Shown: positions 46,262-58,060, numbered from the stretch's first letter. The stretch: 64,000 nt of DNA from Ralstonia sp. A12 (GCF_000801955.1 NZ_JSZO01000012.1:1-64000), one strand, 5' to 3'. The notes: generated by a model from the sequence alone, not told the origin. Made by a program: numbers and translations.

Positions 46262-49200
46262 ATGGGCTTCAACCCGATCGCGGGCATTCTCAAGCGGCGG
46301 CTGTTGATCGTCTTCCTGGCGATTGCGCTGCTGGTCGCAGGCGTCCTGTCGTTCCGCGAACTGCCGTTGCAGGCGTATCCGGGCGTGGCGCCGTTGTCGG
46401 TGCAGGCCATTACGCAATGGCCTGGTCGCAGCACGACCGAAGTCGAGCAGCAGATCACCATCCCCATCGAGAACGCGCTGGCCGGCGTACCGGACGTGCA
46501 GTCGTTCCGTTCCGTGTCGCTGTTCGGGCTGTCGGTGGTGACGCTCAAGTTCAAGGAAGGCACCGACAGCTTCAAGGCGCGTCAGAACTTCTCTCAGTAC
46601 CTGGCGCAGGCCAATCTGCCCACCGGCATCCAGCCCGCATTGAGCCCGGACTCCGACGCGACCGGCGAAATCATGCGCTTCCGCCTGGTGGGCGACGGCG
46701 TGGATCTCACCACGCTCAAGAGCTACCAGGACTACGACATCACCAAGGAGCTCAAGCACGTGCAGGGCGTGGCGGATGCCAGCTCCTTCGGCGGCAAGGT
46801 GAAGGAGTACCACATCGTGCCGTCGCCGGCGAAGCTGCAGTCGTACGGCATTACGCTGTCGCAGCTCATCACGGCCATCGGCAACGCCAACAACAACACC
46901 GGCGGCAACCTGCTGCGCGACGGCGAACAGCAGTTCGTGGTGCGTGGTGTGGGCCTGCTGCAAACGGTGGAAGACATCCGCAACGTGGTGGTGGCCGCCA
47001 ATAATGGCGTGCCGGTGCGCGTGCGCGACATTGCCGAAGTGGAAGTGGGCAACGTGCAGCGTCTGGGCATGGTGCAGTACAACGACCAGCCTGACGTGGT
47101 GGAAGGCATTGTGCTACTCAAGCGTGACGCCAATGCCACTGAAGTGCTGGCCAAGGTGCGCGACAAGGTTGCCGAACTGAACAACGGCATCCTGCCCAAG
47201 GACATCCAGATCAAGCCGTTCTACGACCGCCAGGTGCTGCTCGATATCACCATGGGTACGGTGGAACACACCCTGGTGGTGGGCATTGCGCTGGTGCTGG
47301 CGGTGCTGTTCGTGTTTCTGGGCAACCTGCGTGCGGCGGCCGTGGTGGCCGCGGTGATTCCGCTGGCGCTGTGCGTGTCGTTCATCAGCATGGAGCACTT
47401 CCATGTGCCGGCCAACCTGATCTCGCTGGGCGCGATCGACTTTGGCGTGATTGTGGACGCGGCGGTGATCGTGATGGAAAACATCATGCGTCACCTGGAA
47501 GAAGGCGCTGAAAAGCTGGAAGACGCCATTGTCAAGGCCACCAACGAAGTGCAGCGCGCGATGATCTTCTCCACGGGCATCATCATCGTGGCGTACTCAC
47601 CGTTGTTCTTCATCGGCGGCGTGGAAGGCATCATCTTCAAGCCGATGGCGTTCACGATGGGCTTTGCACTGATGGCGTCGATCGTGCTGAGCCTGACCTT
47701 CGTGCCGGCCACCACGTCGTTCGTGTTCGGCAAGTCGCTGCATCCGCATTCGCCGGCGTTTGTGGGCGCGATCCTGCGCTGGTACAAGCCGCTGCTGCGT
47801 AAGCTCATCGCACGCCCGAAGACGGTGTTTGCTGCCGCCCTGGCCGCGCTGGGTCTGACGCTGTACAGCGCCAGCTTCCTGGGGACGGAATTCCTGCCGA
47901 CCCTGGAAGAGAACAACCTGTGGCTGCGCATCACGCTGCCCAATACGGTGGATCTGGATTACTCCGCTTCGGTCGCCAACGACCTGCGCACGTACTTCGC
48001 CAAGCAGCCGGAAATCCAGAAGGTCTCGGTACAGATCGGCAGGCCGGACGACGGTACCGATTCCACCGGCGTGTTCAACCAGGAATATGGCCTGTACTTC
48101 TCGTCGCCTGACAAGTGGGGCCCGGGGGTGACCAAGGAGCATTTGGTTGAACGACTCACCAAGCATCTGGAGAAGATTCCGGGCATCGAATACAACTTCT
48201 CGCAGTACATCCAGGACAACGTGGATGAAGCGCTCTCGGGCGTGAAGGGCGAGAACTCGGTCAAGCTGTTCGGCAACGATCTCAACATGCTCGAAGCCAA
48301 GGCCAACGAAATCCAGACGCAGCTCAAAAAGGTGCAGGGTCTGGTAGACGTCGGTATCTTCCGCGAGCTGGGCCAGCCCACGTTGAATGTCACCATCGAC
48401 CGCCAGGCCGCCGCGCGCTTCAACATCAACGTGAGCGATGTGCAGAACCTGGTGCAGTACGCCATTGGCGGCTCGCCGGTTACGCAAATCCTGGAAGGCG
48501 AGAAATCGTTCGGGCTGGCGGTGCGCCTGAACCAGCAGTCGCGCGCTTCGTACGACGCCATCCGTGAACTGTTGATCGACACGCCCGACGGCCAGCACAT
48601 CCCGCTGTCGATGATCGCCAAGGTTCAGATGACCGATGGCCCATTCTTCATCTACCGCGAGGAAGGCAAGCGCTACATCGCCATCAAGTTTGGTGTGCGT
48701 GGGCGCGACCTCGGCAGCGCCGTAGATGAAGCGCAGCGCGTGGTGGGCAACAACGTCAAGCTGCCCGAGGGCTACACCGTCAAGTGGGACGGCCAGTTCA
48801 ACGAGATGAAGGTCGCCCAGGGCAAGCTGATGGTGATCGTGCCGCTGACGATCCTGGTGATCTTCCTGCTGCTCTACAGCACGTTCGGCAACTTCAAGGA
48901 CGCGCTGATGGTGGTACTCAACGTGCCGTTTGCAGCCATCGGCGGCTTGCTGGCGCTGCACATTGCCAACGAGACACTGTCGATCTCGGCGGGCATCGGT
49001 TTCCTGTCGCTGTTCGGCATCGCCATCCAGGACGGGGTGATTCTGATCTCGTACGTCAACCGTCTGGCGCACTCCGAGAACCTGCATGAAGCCACGGTGG
49101 AAGGTGCAGCGCTGCGTCTGCGCCCGGTCATCATGACGGCCATGCTGGCAGGCCTGGGCCTGCTGCCGGCGGCCCTGTCGCACAGCATTGGCTCCGAGGC

Positions 49201-49357
49201 GCAACGCCCGCTGGCGCTGGTGATCGTCGGCGGCATGGTAACGACGACGATCCTCACGCTACTGGTGTTGCCGGTGGTGTTCACGTGGGCACACCGCCAT
49301 CGCGGCACGCCCCCGCGCGAGCCGGACGTCACGCCGACCGCAGCCATGCTGCCCTGA
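46262..49357 (+). CDS. HME-type RND efflux pump (CzcA/CusA family)
   Basis: The 1031-residue pump has 12 TM helices in two RND halves. The TM4 motif GAIDFGVIVDAAVIVMEN has D393, D399 and E406, matching the CzcA proton-relay triad, so it exports metal cations rather than drugs. Substrate (Co/Zn/Cd, Ni or Cu/Ag) cannot be fixed by eye; CusA's three-methionine site is not obvious. The operon order C-B-A is the standard czc layout and ends at a strong terminator. It lies 4 kb from the copper-linked bufferin operon. Confidence 0.93.
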   Translation: MGFNPIAGILKRRLLIVFLAIALLVAGVLSFRELPLQAYPGVAPLSVQAITQWPGRSTTEVEQQITIPIENALAGVPDVQSFRSVSLFGLSVVTLKFKEGTDSFKARQNFSQYLAQANLPTGIQPALSPDSDATGEIMRFRLVGDGVDLTTLKSYQDYDITKELKHVQGVADASSFGGKVKEYHIVPSPAKLQSYGITLSQLITAIGNANNNTGGNLLRDGEQQFVVRGVGLLQTVEDIRNVVVAANNGVPVRVRDIAEVEVGNVQRLGMVQYNDQPDVVEGIVLLKRDANATEVLAKVRDKVAELNNGILPKDIQIKPFYDRQVLLDITMGTVEHTLVVGIALVLAVLFVFLGNLRAAAVVAAVIPLALCVSFISMEHFHVPANLISLGAIDFGVIVDAAVIVMENIMRHLEEGAEKLEDAIVKATNEVQRAMIFSTGIIIVAYSPLFFIGGVEGIIFKPMAFTMGFALMASIVLSLTFVPATTSFVFGKSLHPHSPAFVGAILRWYKPLLRKLIARPKTVFAAALAALGLTLYSASFLGTEFLPTLEENNLWLRITLPNTVDLDYSASVANDLRTYFAKQPEIQKVSVQIGRPDDGTDSTGVFNQEYGLYFSSPDKWGPGVTKEHLVERLTKHLEKIPGIEYNFSQYIQDNVDEALSGVKGENSVKLFGNDLNMLEAKANEIQTQLKKVQGLVDVGIFRELGQPTLNVTIDRQAAARFNINVSDVQNLVQYAIGGSPVTQILEGEKSFGLAVRLNQQSRASYDAIRELLIDTPDGQHIPLSMIAKVQMTDGPFFIYREEGKRYIAIKFGVRGRDLGSAVDEAQRVVGNNVKLPEGYTVKWDGQFNEMKVAQGKLMVIVPLTILVIFLLLYSTFGNFKDALMVVLNVPFAAIGGLLALHIANETLSISAGIGFLSLFGIAIQDGVILISYVNRLAHSENLHEATVEGAALRLRPVIMTAMLAGLGLLPAALSHSIGSEAQRPLALVIVGGMVTTTILTLLVLPVVFTWAHRHRGTPPREPDVTPTAAMLP

Positions 49358-49381
49358 GCCTCACCCGCTCAACACCCGATT

Positions 49382-49422
49382 GGGCGTATCGCCGCACAAG
49401 CGATACGCCCGATCTGTTTTTT
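49382..49422 (+). terminator. Rho-independent terminator of the efflux operon
   Basis: GGGCGTATCG and CGATACGCCC form a 10-bp stem; the transcript then reaches TTTTTT at 49417-49422. This is a clear intrinsic terminator. Confidence 0.9.
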
Positions 49423-49529
49423 AGGCCTGTCAATTCGTGCGTGGGCGCGTTCAAATCGGACGAATCTCATTGTTGCAAGCGGGCCCGGCACGCAAAGTGT
49501 GGTTCAAGCCTAAATCCACGCACCACGCC

Positions 49530-49970
49530 ATGCAGCCCCTCCACGACACCCCTGCAGCCACCGTCTCCGACACGGTCGATCAAACCGTCGCCGGCCTGCT
49601 CCCCCCGCAGGTCATCAGCACGCTGACCGATCTGTTCGGCCTCGACCTGCAGCAGTGGCGCTTCATCGTCGACTTGTTTGCTGAGACGGTTGAGCAGGAT
49701 CTCGCCAACCTGGAGAAGGCCCTGCGCGGGGGCGTGGATGCGGAGATCATCGAAGCCTCGCATCGCATCGTGGGCTCGTCGCGCATGCTGGGGCACCTGG
49801 CCATCGGCGACGCTGCCCACGCCATCGAGCGCGTTGCACAAAGCGTGGGGCCGTACCACGAGCGCTCGGCGGAAATGCAGTCGCACTTCGCCCACCTGCG
49901 TGCGCTGGCAAGCGAATTCCAGCTGCAGATCAGCCGCTGCGCCTGGCCAGATTCAGCAACGGCCGGTTAA
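49530..49970 (+). CDS. Histidine phosphotransfer (HPt) domain protein
   Basis: The 146-residue protein is a stand-alone HPt domain. The four-helix bundle (about 40-135) carries EASHRIVGSSRMLGHLAIGDA, where the His is the predicted phospho-acceptor, although the usual K-G-S is replaced by V-G-S. Such proteins relay phosphate between hybrid kinases and response regulators. No hybrid kinase is nearby; the two-component genes at 19-21 kb are a conventional pair. I start at ATG 49530, with no strong ribosome site. It overlaps the convergent permease gene by 4 bases. Confidence 0.75.
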   Translation: MQPLHDTPAATVSDTVDQTVAGLLPPQVISTLTDLFGLDLQQWRFIVDLFAETVEQDLANLEKALRGGVDAEIIEASHRIVGSSRMLGHLAIGDAAHAIERVAQSVGPYHERSAEMQSHFAHLRALASEFQLQISRCAWPDSATAG

Positions 49971-51379
49971 GGGTTGCCAGCCAGGCGACCATTGCGCTCA
50001 GCCAACCGCCGGTTGAGCAGCAACGGCACGATGCCGATTGCAATACCGCCCAGGCCGATCAGGTTGGTCGGCAGATCGAACGTCGGCACGCTGTAGCCCG
50101 CGATGAACCACAAGAACAGCGCGCTGCCCAACGGCCATAGCACCAGAAACACCGCATCAAACACCGAGCGCAGCGCATCGCGCCGGTAGTGCCACGCGCA
50201 GGCAAAGCCGGCCAGCCCGTAATAGAACGCCACCTGAAAGCCGATGGCGTTGACCGAATCCTTGATGATCGCGTTGATGCTCGGAAAGTACGACGCGCCA
50301 AACAACAGCACCAGCCCGATCGTCGTGATGACGGCCGTGGCCATCCACGGTGTGTGCCAGGTCTTGTGCAGCCGCGCATAGCGGGCGTGCAGCGTGCCAT
50401 CGCGCCCCTTGGCGTAGAGCGTGCGCGTGAACTGCAGGATGGAGGTTTCCAACGTGCCGACCGTGCTGAGCATGACAGCCACCACCGCCACATAGCTCCA
50501 CGGTCGCGGCAACAGCTTATCGGCCACGGCAAAGATGACGTTGGTGCTGGACTGCTCGATCTCCGCATCGCTCAGCACGAGCAGGATCACCGCCGCAAAG
50601 CCCATGAACAGCGCCAGCACGATCACCATGGCCCACAGCGCGCCGCGGCCTGGTGCATGACTGGCGTCGCGCGTTTCTTCCGTCAGGTTGACGGTCACGT
50701 CCCAGCCCCAGAAGAAGAACAAGGCCGTCAACGCGCCGGTGGCGAAAAGCTGCGGCGTAAAGGCGCCGGGTGACAGCCACGCCCACGACAGCGCATGCGC
50801 CGGGTGCGCACCGAATTTCGACACTGCCAGCACAATCAGCGCGATCAGGATGACGGTCTCCACCACCGTCATGGCGACTTGCGAATAACTCGTCAGCTTG
50901 ATGCCCTTGATGATGACCGCGCTCACCACCAGCAGCCACGCGGCGGCCACCAGCGCCACCACGGCAGGCTGATCAGCCATTGACGGCGCCACCAGCGTAA
51001 GCGTGGCCGTTGCCGCCGGGATCGTGCCCGACACCATGAACACGCCGGAAGCCACCAGCAGCGCCCAGCCGGCAAAGAAGCCCAACGTACGGTTGAAGAT
51101 CGCACCCACCCAGGCATACGCCGCGCCCGCGTGCGGGTTGATGCGATTCAGGTGCAGGTAGGCGAAGGTCACGCCAAACATGATCAGCCCGCAGTAGAGC
51201 AGGCTCGCCGGCGTGAGCGCGCCGACGGCGGCAATCAGCGTGGCCGTGGTGGCCGCAATGCTGAAGGCGGGCGCGGTGCCGGCCACGCCCATGACAACGG
51301 ATTCGCCAACGCCCAGGGCGTGGGCATCGAGTCGTGCCTGTCCGGGCTGTGCGTGCGTATCCGGCGTATGAGTCGTCAT
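49967..51379 (-). CDS. APC-family amino acid permease
   Basis: The 470-residue, roughly 12-TM protein has the APC core: ESVVMGVAGTAPAFSIAATTATLIAAVG (TM1), INPHAGAAYAWVGAIFNRTLGFFAGWAL and WGWDVTVNLTEETRDASHAPGRGALWA. The start is the ATG at 51379 (GGAGGTGGGG site); a GTG two codons earlier is less likely. It probably imports an amino acid or amine. The nearest neighbours give no substrate clue. Confidence 0.88.
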   Translation of the reverse strand: MTTHTPDTHAQPGQARLDAHALGVGESVVMGVAGTAPAFSIAATTATLIAAVGALTPASLLYCGLIMFGVTFAYLHLNRINPHAGAAYAWVGAIFNRTLGFFAGWALLVASGVFMVSGTIPAATATLTLVAPSMADQPAVVALVAAAWLLVVSAVIIKGIKLTSYSQVAMTVVETVILIALIVLAVSKFGAHPAHALSWAWLSPGAFTPQLFATGALTALFFFWGWDVTVNLTEETRDASHAPGRGALWAMVIVLALFMGFAAVILLVLSDAEIEQSSTNVIFAVADKLLPRPWSYVAVVAVMLSTVGTLETSILQFTRTLYAKGRDGTLHARYARLHKTWHTPWMATAVITTIGLVLLFGASYFPSINAIIKDSVNAIGFQVAFYYGLAGFACAWHYRRDALRSVFDAVFLVLWPLGSALFLWFIAGYSVPTFDLPTNLIGLGGIAIGIVPLLLNRRLAERNGRLAGNP

Positions 51380-51509
51380 CCCCACCTCCGCTATCCAACT
51401 GCTTGGAAACTGCCCGCCTTCAGTATTGGCGCTCGCGGCGGCAACACCAACCGCTTTGATGTCAAGCGCGAACCGCTCGGCGGCAAAGCCATTTCTAAGG
51501 ATTATTTAT

Positions 51510-51527
51510 GTTTATGACCACATAAAC
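51510..51527. promoter_or_regulatory. AT-rich perfect inverted repeat
   Basis: GTTTATGACCACATAAAC has 7-bp perfect arms around ACCA. It lies about 205 bases upstream of the OFA start and about 130 bases upstream of the permease start. It is a possible operator. Confidence 0.4.
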
Positions 51528-51582
51528 AACTTGATTAGGCTGTATGTTGCGCATCCCGCAATACAACGGATTTCTACAACTA

Positions 51583-51596
51583 TTGATTTAGACCAA
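51583..51596. promoter_or_regulatory. FNR/Anr-like box upstream of the formate operon
   Basis: TTGATTTAGACCAA matches TTGAT-N4-ATCAA with one mismatch. It lies about 135 bases before the OFA gene. Oxygen-responsive control would suit a molybdopterin oxidoreductase operon. Assignment is by consensus only. Confidence 0.4.
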
Positions 51597-51732
51597 GGCT
51601 CATCACTATCTTCGCGGGCAACGTCGGCGCAGTCCCTCTGCAGCCGGCAGGTACGTACCAGCCATGACTGGTGCGACCAACTCAGTTCATACCGTAGCAA
51701 CCAGGCACATCAACACATCCGGGGGGATTTCG

Positions 51733-53388
51733 ATGTCCGAAGCAGTACTGCATCCATTTTTTTCGCGCGAGCGCACCATCGCCGCAGTGGGTTTCAACCG
51801 CTGGCTGGTCCCGCCTGCCGCATTGGCCATCCACCTGTGTATCGGCATGGCGTATGGCTTTTCCGTTTTCTGGCTGCCGCTCGGGCGCGCGCTGGGCATT
51901 GCCAAGCCGCAAACCTGCGGCGCCGATGTCTCGCTCGTCGCTGAGCTGTTCACCACCACCTGCGACTGGCGCATTTCCAGCCTGGGCTGGATGTTCACGC
52001 TGTTCTTCGTCTTCCTTGGCCTGTCGGCTGCGCTGTGGGGCGGCTGGCTGGAACGTGTCGGCCCGCGCAAGGCCGGTGTCGTGTCGGCGGTGTGCTGGTG
52101 CAGCGGCCTGCTGATCTCGGCAATTGGTATCCAGATGCATCAGCTCTGGCTGCTGTGGGTCGGCTCCGGCGTGATCGGAGGCATTGGCCTGGGGCTGGGC
52201 TACATCTCGCCCGTGTCGACGCTGATCAAGTGGTTTCCGGACAAGCGCGGCATGGCGACCGGTATGGCCATCATGGGTTTTGGCGGCGGTGCGATGATCG
52301 GCGCACCGCTGGCTGACCGTCTGATGAAGCTGTTTGCCACGCCGGATTCCGTGGGTGTGGCGCAAACGTTTATCGTGCTGGCCGGCATCTACTTCGTGTT
52401 CATGATGGCGGGCGCACTGGGCTACCGCGTGCCGCCCACGGGCTGGAAACCGGCCGGCTGGGCGCCCTCGCCCGCCAAGGCGAAGGACACCATGGTCACG
52501 CAGCGCCACGTACACGCAAGCCAGGCACTGAAGACGCCGCAGTTCTGGCTGATCTGGGCCGTGCTGTGCCTGAACGTGTCGGCCGGTATTGGCGTGCTGG
52601 GTATGGCTTCGCCGCTGCTGCAGGAGGTGTTTGGCGGCAAGCTGCTCGGCGTGACGACTGCCTTCACGGAGTTGACCGCCGCGCAAAAGGGCCAGATCGC
52701 TGCCATCGCTGCGGGCTTCACCGGTTTGCTGAGCCTGTTCAACATCGGCGGGCGCTTCTTCTGGGCGTCGCTGTCGGACCGCCTGGGCCGCAAGATGACC
52801 TACGCGATCTTCTTCGTGCTGGGCTTCGTGCTGTACGCATCGATTCCGTGGACCTCGCACACCGGCAACATCGCGCTGTTCGCACTGGCCTTCTGCGTGA
52901 TCCTGTCGATGTACGGCGGCGGCTTTGCCACTGTGCCGGCGTATCTGGCCGACATGTTCGGCACGCAAATGGTGGGCGCCATCCACGGCCGCCTGCTGAC
53001 CGCGTGGTCGACGGCCGGCATCCTGGGTCCGGTGCTGGTGAACTACCTGCGTGAATACCAGATTGCCCATGGCGTGGAACGTGCTGCCGTGTACGACATC
53101 ACGATGATGATCCTGGCCGGCCTGCTGGTTCTGGGCTTCATCTGCAACCTGCTGGTGCGCCCAGTGGATGCGAAGCACTTCATGACCGACGCGCAGCTCG
53201 ACGAGCAACGCCAGGTTGCGGCCACCAAGAGCCTGACGCCGTCGGTGGCGGCACCGGAAACGTCGCTGGAATGGAAGGCCCATCCGGGTTCGGCCGTGGC
53301 CGTGGTACTGGCCTGGGCAGCCGTTGGCCTGCCGTTGGGCTGGGGGGTTTGGATTACACTCCAAAAAGCTGCTGTTCTGTTCTCTTAA
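51733..53388 (+). CDS. OFA-family MFS transporter (oxalate/formate antiporter type)
   Basis: The 551-residue, 12-TM protein has OFA features: FNRWLVPPAALAIHLCIGMAYGFSVFWLPLGRALG, GLGLGYISPVSTLIKWFPDKRGMATGMAIMGFGGGAMIG, and GRFFWASLSDRLGRKMTY. A longer loop (TCGADVSLVAELFTTTCDWRIS) separates the first helices. It probably moves formate, oxalate or a related carboxylate. I start at ATG 51733. It is first in an operon with the oxidoreductase 27 bases downstream. Confidence 0.9.
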   Translation: MSEAVLHPFFSRERTIAAVGFNRWLVPPAALAIHLCIGMAYGFSVFWLPLGRALGIAKPQTCGADVSLVAELFTTTCDWRISSLGWMFTLFFVFLGLSAALWGGWLERVGPRKAGVVSAVCWCSGLLISAIGIQMHQLWLLWVGSGVIGGIGLGLGYISPVSTLIKWFPDKRGMATGMAIMGFGGGAMIGAPLADRLMKLFATPDSVGVAQTFIVLAGIYFVFMMAGALGYRVPPTGWKPAGWAPSPAKAKDTMVTQRHVHASQALKTPQFWLIWAVLCLNVSAGIGVLGMASPLLQEVFGGKLLGVTTAFTELTAAQKGQIAAIAAGFTGLLSLFNIGGRFFWASLSDRLGRKMTYAIFFVLGFVLYASIPWTSHTGNIALFALAFCVILSMYGGGFATVPAYLADMFGTQMVGAIHGRLLTAWSTAGILGPVLVNYLREYQIAHGVERAAVYDITMMILAGLLVLGFICNLLVRPVDAKHFMTDAQLDEQRQVAATKSLTPSVAAPETSLEWKAHPGSAVAVVLAWAAVGLPLGWGVWITLQKAAVLFS

Positions 53389-53415
53389 CGCCTGAAATCA
53401 AGCCGCCTCGCCACC

Positions 53416-55754
<2,339 letters not shown>

Positions 55755-55755
<1 letters not shown>

Positions 55756-56000
55756 TGTCGACAGAGCCGGCGTGGTCTGCGCTGCAGCTCGCGCTGCTGA
55801 CAGCGTTGCGTGAGACCGAACCTGGCAAGCCCGTGTCGCTGCCCTGGCTAACCAAACGCGTGAGTGAACGCGCCAGCACCGTGCTGCGCGCGTTGCATCC
55901 GCTGGCTGATGCTGGCTTGTTGCGCGTCGCCATGGATGACACACGCTGGCTCGTCGTACTGCTCGATGCCGGCCGCACTGTACCGAGTATCACCGTATGA
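55755..56000 (+). CDS. Small winged-helix-like protein between fdh genes
   Basis: The 81-residue protein overlaps the oxidoreductase stop (TGATG) and the FdhD start (4 bases), so it is translationally embedded in the operon. It reads like a compact winged helix: LQLALLTALRETEPGKPVSLPWLTKRV, then SERASTVLRALHPLADAGLLRVAMDDTRWLVVLL. This resembles the DNA-binding part of MarR/ArsR-like proteins. It may be a regulator or an assembly helper; I know of no assigned function. Confidence 0.7.
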
Positions 56001-56818
56001 CAGCCCTCACCCGCCACCCCGCCGGCCTGCCCGTGGTCTCCACGTCGGCAACGCGGTGCACACGTGCCGGCACGCACGAAGATGCCACCACCGCCGTCGC
56101 TGACGAGGCACCGGTGGCGCTCGTCTTCAACGGCATCACGCACGCCGTGATGATGGCTTCGCCCGCGGACCTGGAAGACTTTGCGCTGGGCTTTGCGCTG
56201 TCCGAAGGCATCATCGACAGCCGTGCCGACTGGCGCGGTGCCGATGCCGAAACGCATGCGCATGCGCATGGCATCGAGATTCACACCGAAATCGCCTCGC
56301 ACTGCTTCGTTCGCCTGAAAGAGCGCCGCCGTGCACTGGCCGGTCCGACCGGCTGCGGCCTGTGCGGTATCGAAAGCCTGCAGAGCTTTGAAGACACACC
56401 GGTGACGCTCGCACGCCCCGCGTGGGTCGACACCTTGACCCAGGCGCAGGTGCTGGATGCATTGCAAACGATGACAGCGCATCAGCCTGCCAATGCGCTG
56501 ACGGGCGGCTTGCATGCGGCCGGCTGGGTACCTGCCGACAGCAACACGCCGCTGCACGTGCTGGAAGATGTCGGCCGCCACAACGCGCTCGACAAGCTGA
56601 TCGGCAGGCTGACTCGATTGGGTGTCCGCCCCGCAGACGGCTTCGTCGTCATGACCAGCCGCGCGAGCTTCGAGCTGGCGCGCAAGTGCGTACACGTGGG
56701 CGTTCCACTGCTGGCGACGATCTCTGCGCCGTCCTCGCTGGCCATCAGCCACGCCAAGGCCGGGCAACTGACGCTGCTGGCGTTCTGCCGGGGCGATACC
56801 GTGACGCGCTTCGCCTGA
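55997..56818 (+). CDS. fdhD: Formate dehydrogenase accessory sulfurtransferase FdhD
   Basis: The 273-residue FdhD has the key TGCGLCGIESL motif; the cysteines carry sulfur from IscS to the Mo cofactor of formate dehydrogenase. Flanking conserved parts are VMMASPADLEDFALGFALSEGII, GGLHAAG, EDVGRHNALDKLIG and TSRASFELARKC. The gene is last in the OFA-fdh operon and supplies the maturation step for the oxidoreductase. It starts 4 bases inside the HTH gene. Confidence 0.95.
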   Translation: MTALTRHPAGLPVVSTSATRCTRAGTHEDATTAVADEAPVALVFNGITHAVMMASPADLEDFALGFALSEGIIDSRADWRGADAETHAHAHGIEIHTEIASHCFVRLKERRRALAGPTGCGLCGIESLQSFEDTPVTLARPAWVDTLTQAQVLDALQTMTAHQPANALTGGLHAAGWVPADSNTPLHVLEDVGRHNALDKLIGRLTRLGVRPADGFVVMTSRASFELARKCVHVGVPLLATISAPSSLAISHAKAGQLTLLAFCRGDTVTRFA

Positions 56819-56843
56819 GCGACTCGCGCGCCAACGAGATCGA

Positions 56844-57878
56844 CTAGGCTGCAGGTCCCGCTGAAGACTCACGCACCACCAGATTCGGCAGTGGCGGCGC
56901 AATAGAGCGGCGGGCATCTGCGTTTCCACCCAGATGATCAAACAGCAGGGCCACCGCCAGCGAGGCCATGTCGTCCAGGTGGAGATCCACGGCGGTCAGT
57001 GGCGGCCGGCAGCTTCTTGCGCGAATCCCGTCGTAGCGCGTCACCACCTTCACGTCGTCCGGCACACGCAGCCCGTGGCTGCCGATGGCCTGTACCGCGC
57101 CCACGGCAAAGGCATCCACCAGCGCGCACAGCGCATCGATGTCGGGATGATCGCGCAGCAGTGCGGCACAGGCCTCCTGCCCTGCGGCCTCCCCACCTGA
57201 TTCATCCGCGACAGCGATGATTGGTGCCATGCCGTGCTCGGTGCAGAACCGCTCGTAGCAGGCCCGGGATTCGATGTACGAGTTGCGCTCCTGCGCGCCG
57301 ATCAGCAGCGCAATGCGCCGACTGCCCTGGTCCTTCAAATGCCGCAGCAGCATCTCAGTCGTGGCCGAGGAATGAATATCGACGTAAGGCACGGCATCGT
57401 TGCCGGGTTGGCGCCCCAGGCACACCACCGGCAGACCGCGCTCCTGCAGGTGGACGACATTCGCGTCGTCTGCCGTGGGTTCAAGCACGATCGCGCCGTC
57501 GATGTCGAGTTGCTCAAGCGGCAACCGGCCACCCACGATGGGTGGCACCAGAACCAGTGCGAGGCCGCGTGTCAGCGCGCTGGCAGCGGCAACCGCCGCC
57601 ACCTCCATCAGAAACCCGAGGCGCGACGCACCACCTGCAACCTCGTACGGCATCGAGGAAATCAGCGCGATTGAGCGGGCCTCCCCGGTGCGCAGGCGTT
57701 GCGCCCGGATGCTTGGGCGGTAACCCAACGCGCGTGCGGCTTCTTTCACACGCTCGCGCGTGTGCACATCAACATAGCCCTTGCCGTTGAGCGCGTGCGA
57801 CACCGTGGTGGGGGACACCCCTGCCGCGCGAGCGACATCGGCAATCGTTGGCCGCCTTGGCGACGCTGGAGTCTGCAT
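56844..57878 (-). CDS. LacI-family repressor
   Basis: The 344-residue repressor has the LacI HTH (TIADVARAAGVSPTTVSHALNGKGYVDVHTRERV) and hinge helix (ALGYRPSIRAQRLRTG). A periplasmic-binding-type effector domain (about 65-340) includes PVVCLGRQPGND and the C-terminal region RPPLTAVDLHLDDMASLAVALLF. It is divergent from the nucleobase permease operon, and the palindromes at 58032-58060 are its probable operator. The ligand is likely a nucleobase-related compound, by context. Confidence 0.92.
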   Translation of the reverse strand: MQTPASPRRPTIADVARAAGVSPTTVSHALNGKGYVDVHTRERVKEAARALGYRPSIRAQRLRTGEARSIALISSMPYEVAGGASRLGFLMEVAAVAAASALTRGLALVLVPPIVGGRLPLEQLDIDGAIVLEPTADDANVVHLQERGLPVVCLGRQPGNDAVPYVDIHSSATTEMLLRHLKDQGSRRIALLIGAQERNSYIESRACYERFCTEHGMAPIIAVADESGGEAAGQEACAALLRDHPDIDALCALVDAFAVGAVQAIGSHGLRVPDDVKVVTRYDGIRARSCRPPLTAVDLHLDDMASLAVALLFDHLGGNADARRSIAPPLPNLVVRESSAGPAA

Positions 57879-57966
57879 GCTGTTGCTTTCGGTTGATGTC
57901 TCCGTGCCCGGTTTTGTCGGGTGGCGTCATCGCCTATCGGAGCACAGAATCAATAGAGAATAAAAA

Positions 57967-57995
57967 TTGACAACTCGATTCTAGCGCATCATTCT
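57967..57995 (+). promoter_or_regulatory. Sigma-70 promoter candidate for the NCS2 operon
   Basis: TTGACA (57967-57972) is followed after 17 bases by CATTCT (57990-57995). The -35 is perfect and the -10 is weak. Predicted transcription starts near 58003, at the first TTTGGGG element, so a repressor bound downstream would block early elongation. Confidence 0.5.
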
Positions 57996-58003
57996 AAGTT
58001 AAC

Positions 58004-58060
58004 AAATCGATTTGGGGCGCCCGCCCATTTTTTTGGGGTGCACCCCAAATCGATTTGGGG
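58004..58060. promoter_or_regulatory. Overlapping perfect palindromes, LacI operator candidates
   Basis: TTTGGGGTGCACCCCAAA (58032-58049) and CCCCAAATCGATTTGGGG (58043-58060) are both perfect 18-bp palindromes sharing CCCCAAA. A further AAATCGATTTGGGG at 58004-58017 repeats the right half. Palindromes with a central CG or GC and this size suit LacI-family dimers. The array lies in the NCS2 5' leader. Confidence 0.6.

Larger units (their letters stand above)
51380..51732. other. Regulatory region between permease and OFA operon
   Basis: These 353 bases hold no gene. The middle (51490-51610) is strikingly AT-rich against its surroundings. It contains a perfect inverted repeat (51510-51527) and an FNR-like box (51583-51596). 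It must carry the promoters of the divergent permease and OFA-fdh transcripts. Confidence 0.5.

Noticed and set aside
47597-49204. Minus-strand 535-residue frame inside the CzcA-like pump gene
   Set aside because: Antisense shadow of a certain RND gene; composition rich in Arg, Gln and His, with no family features.
51682-53364. Minus-strand 560-residue frame over the OFA transporter
   Set aside because: Shadow of a clear 12-TM transporter gene; no promoter, ribosome site or domain.
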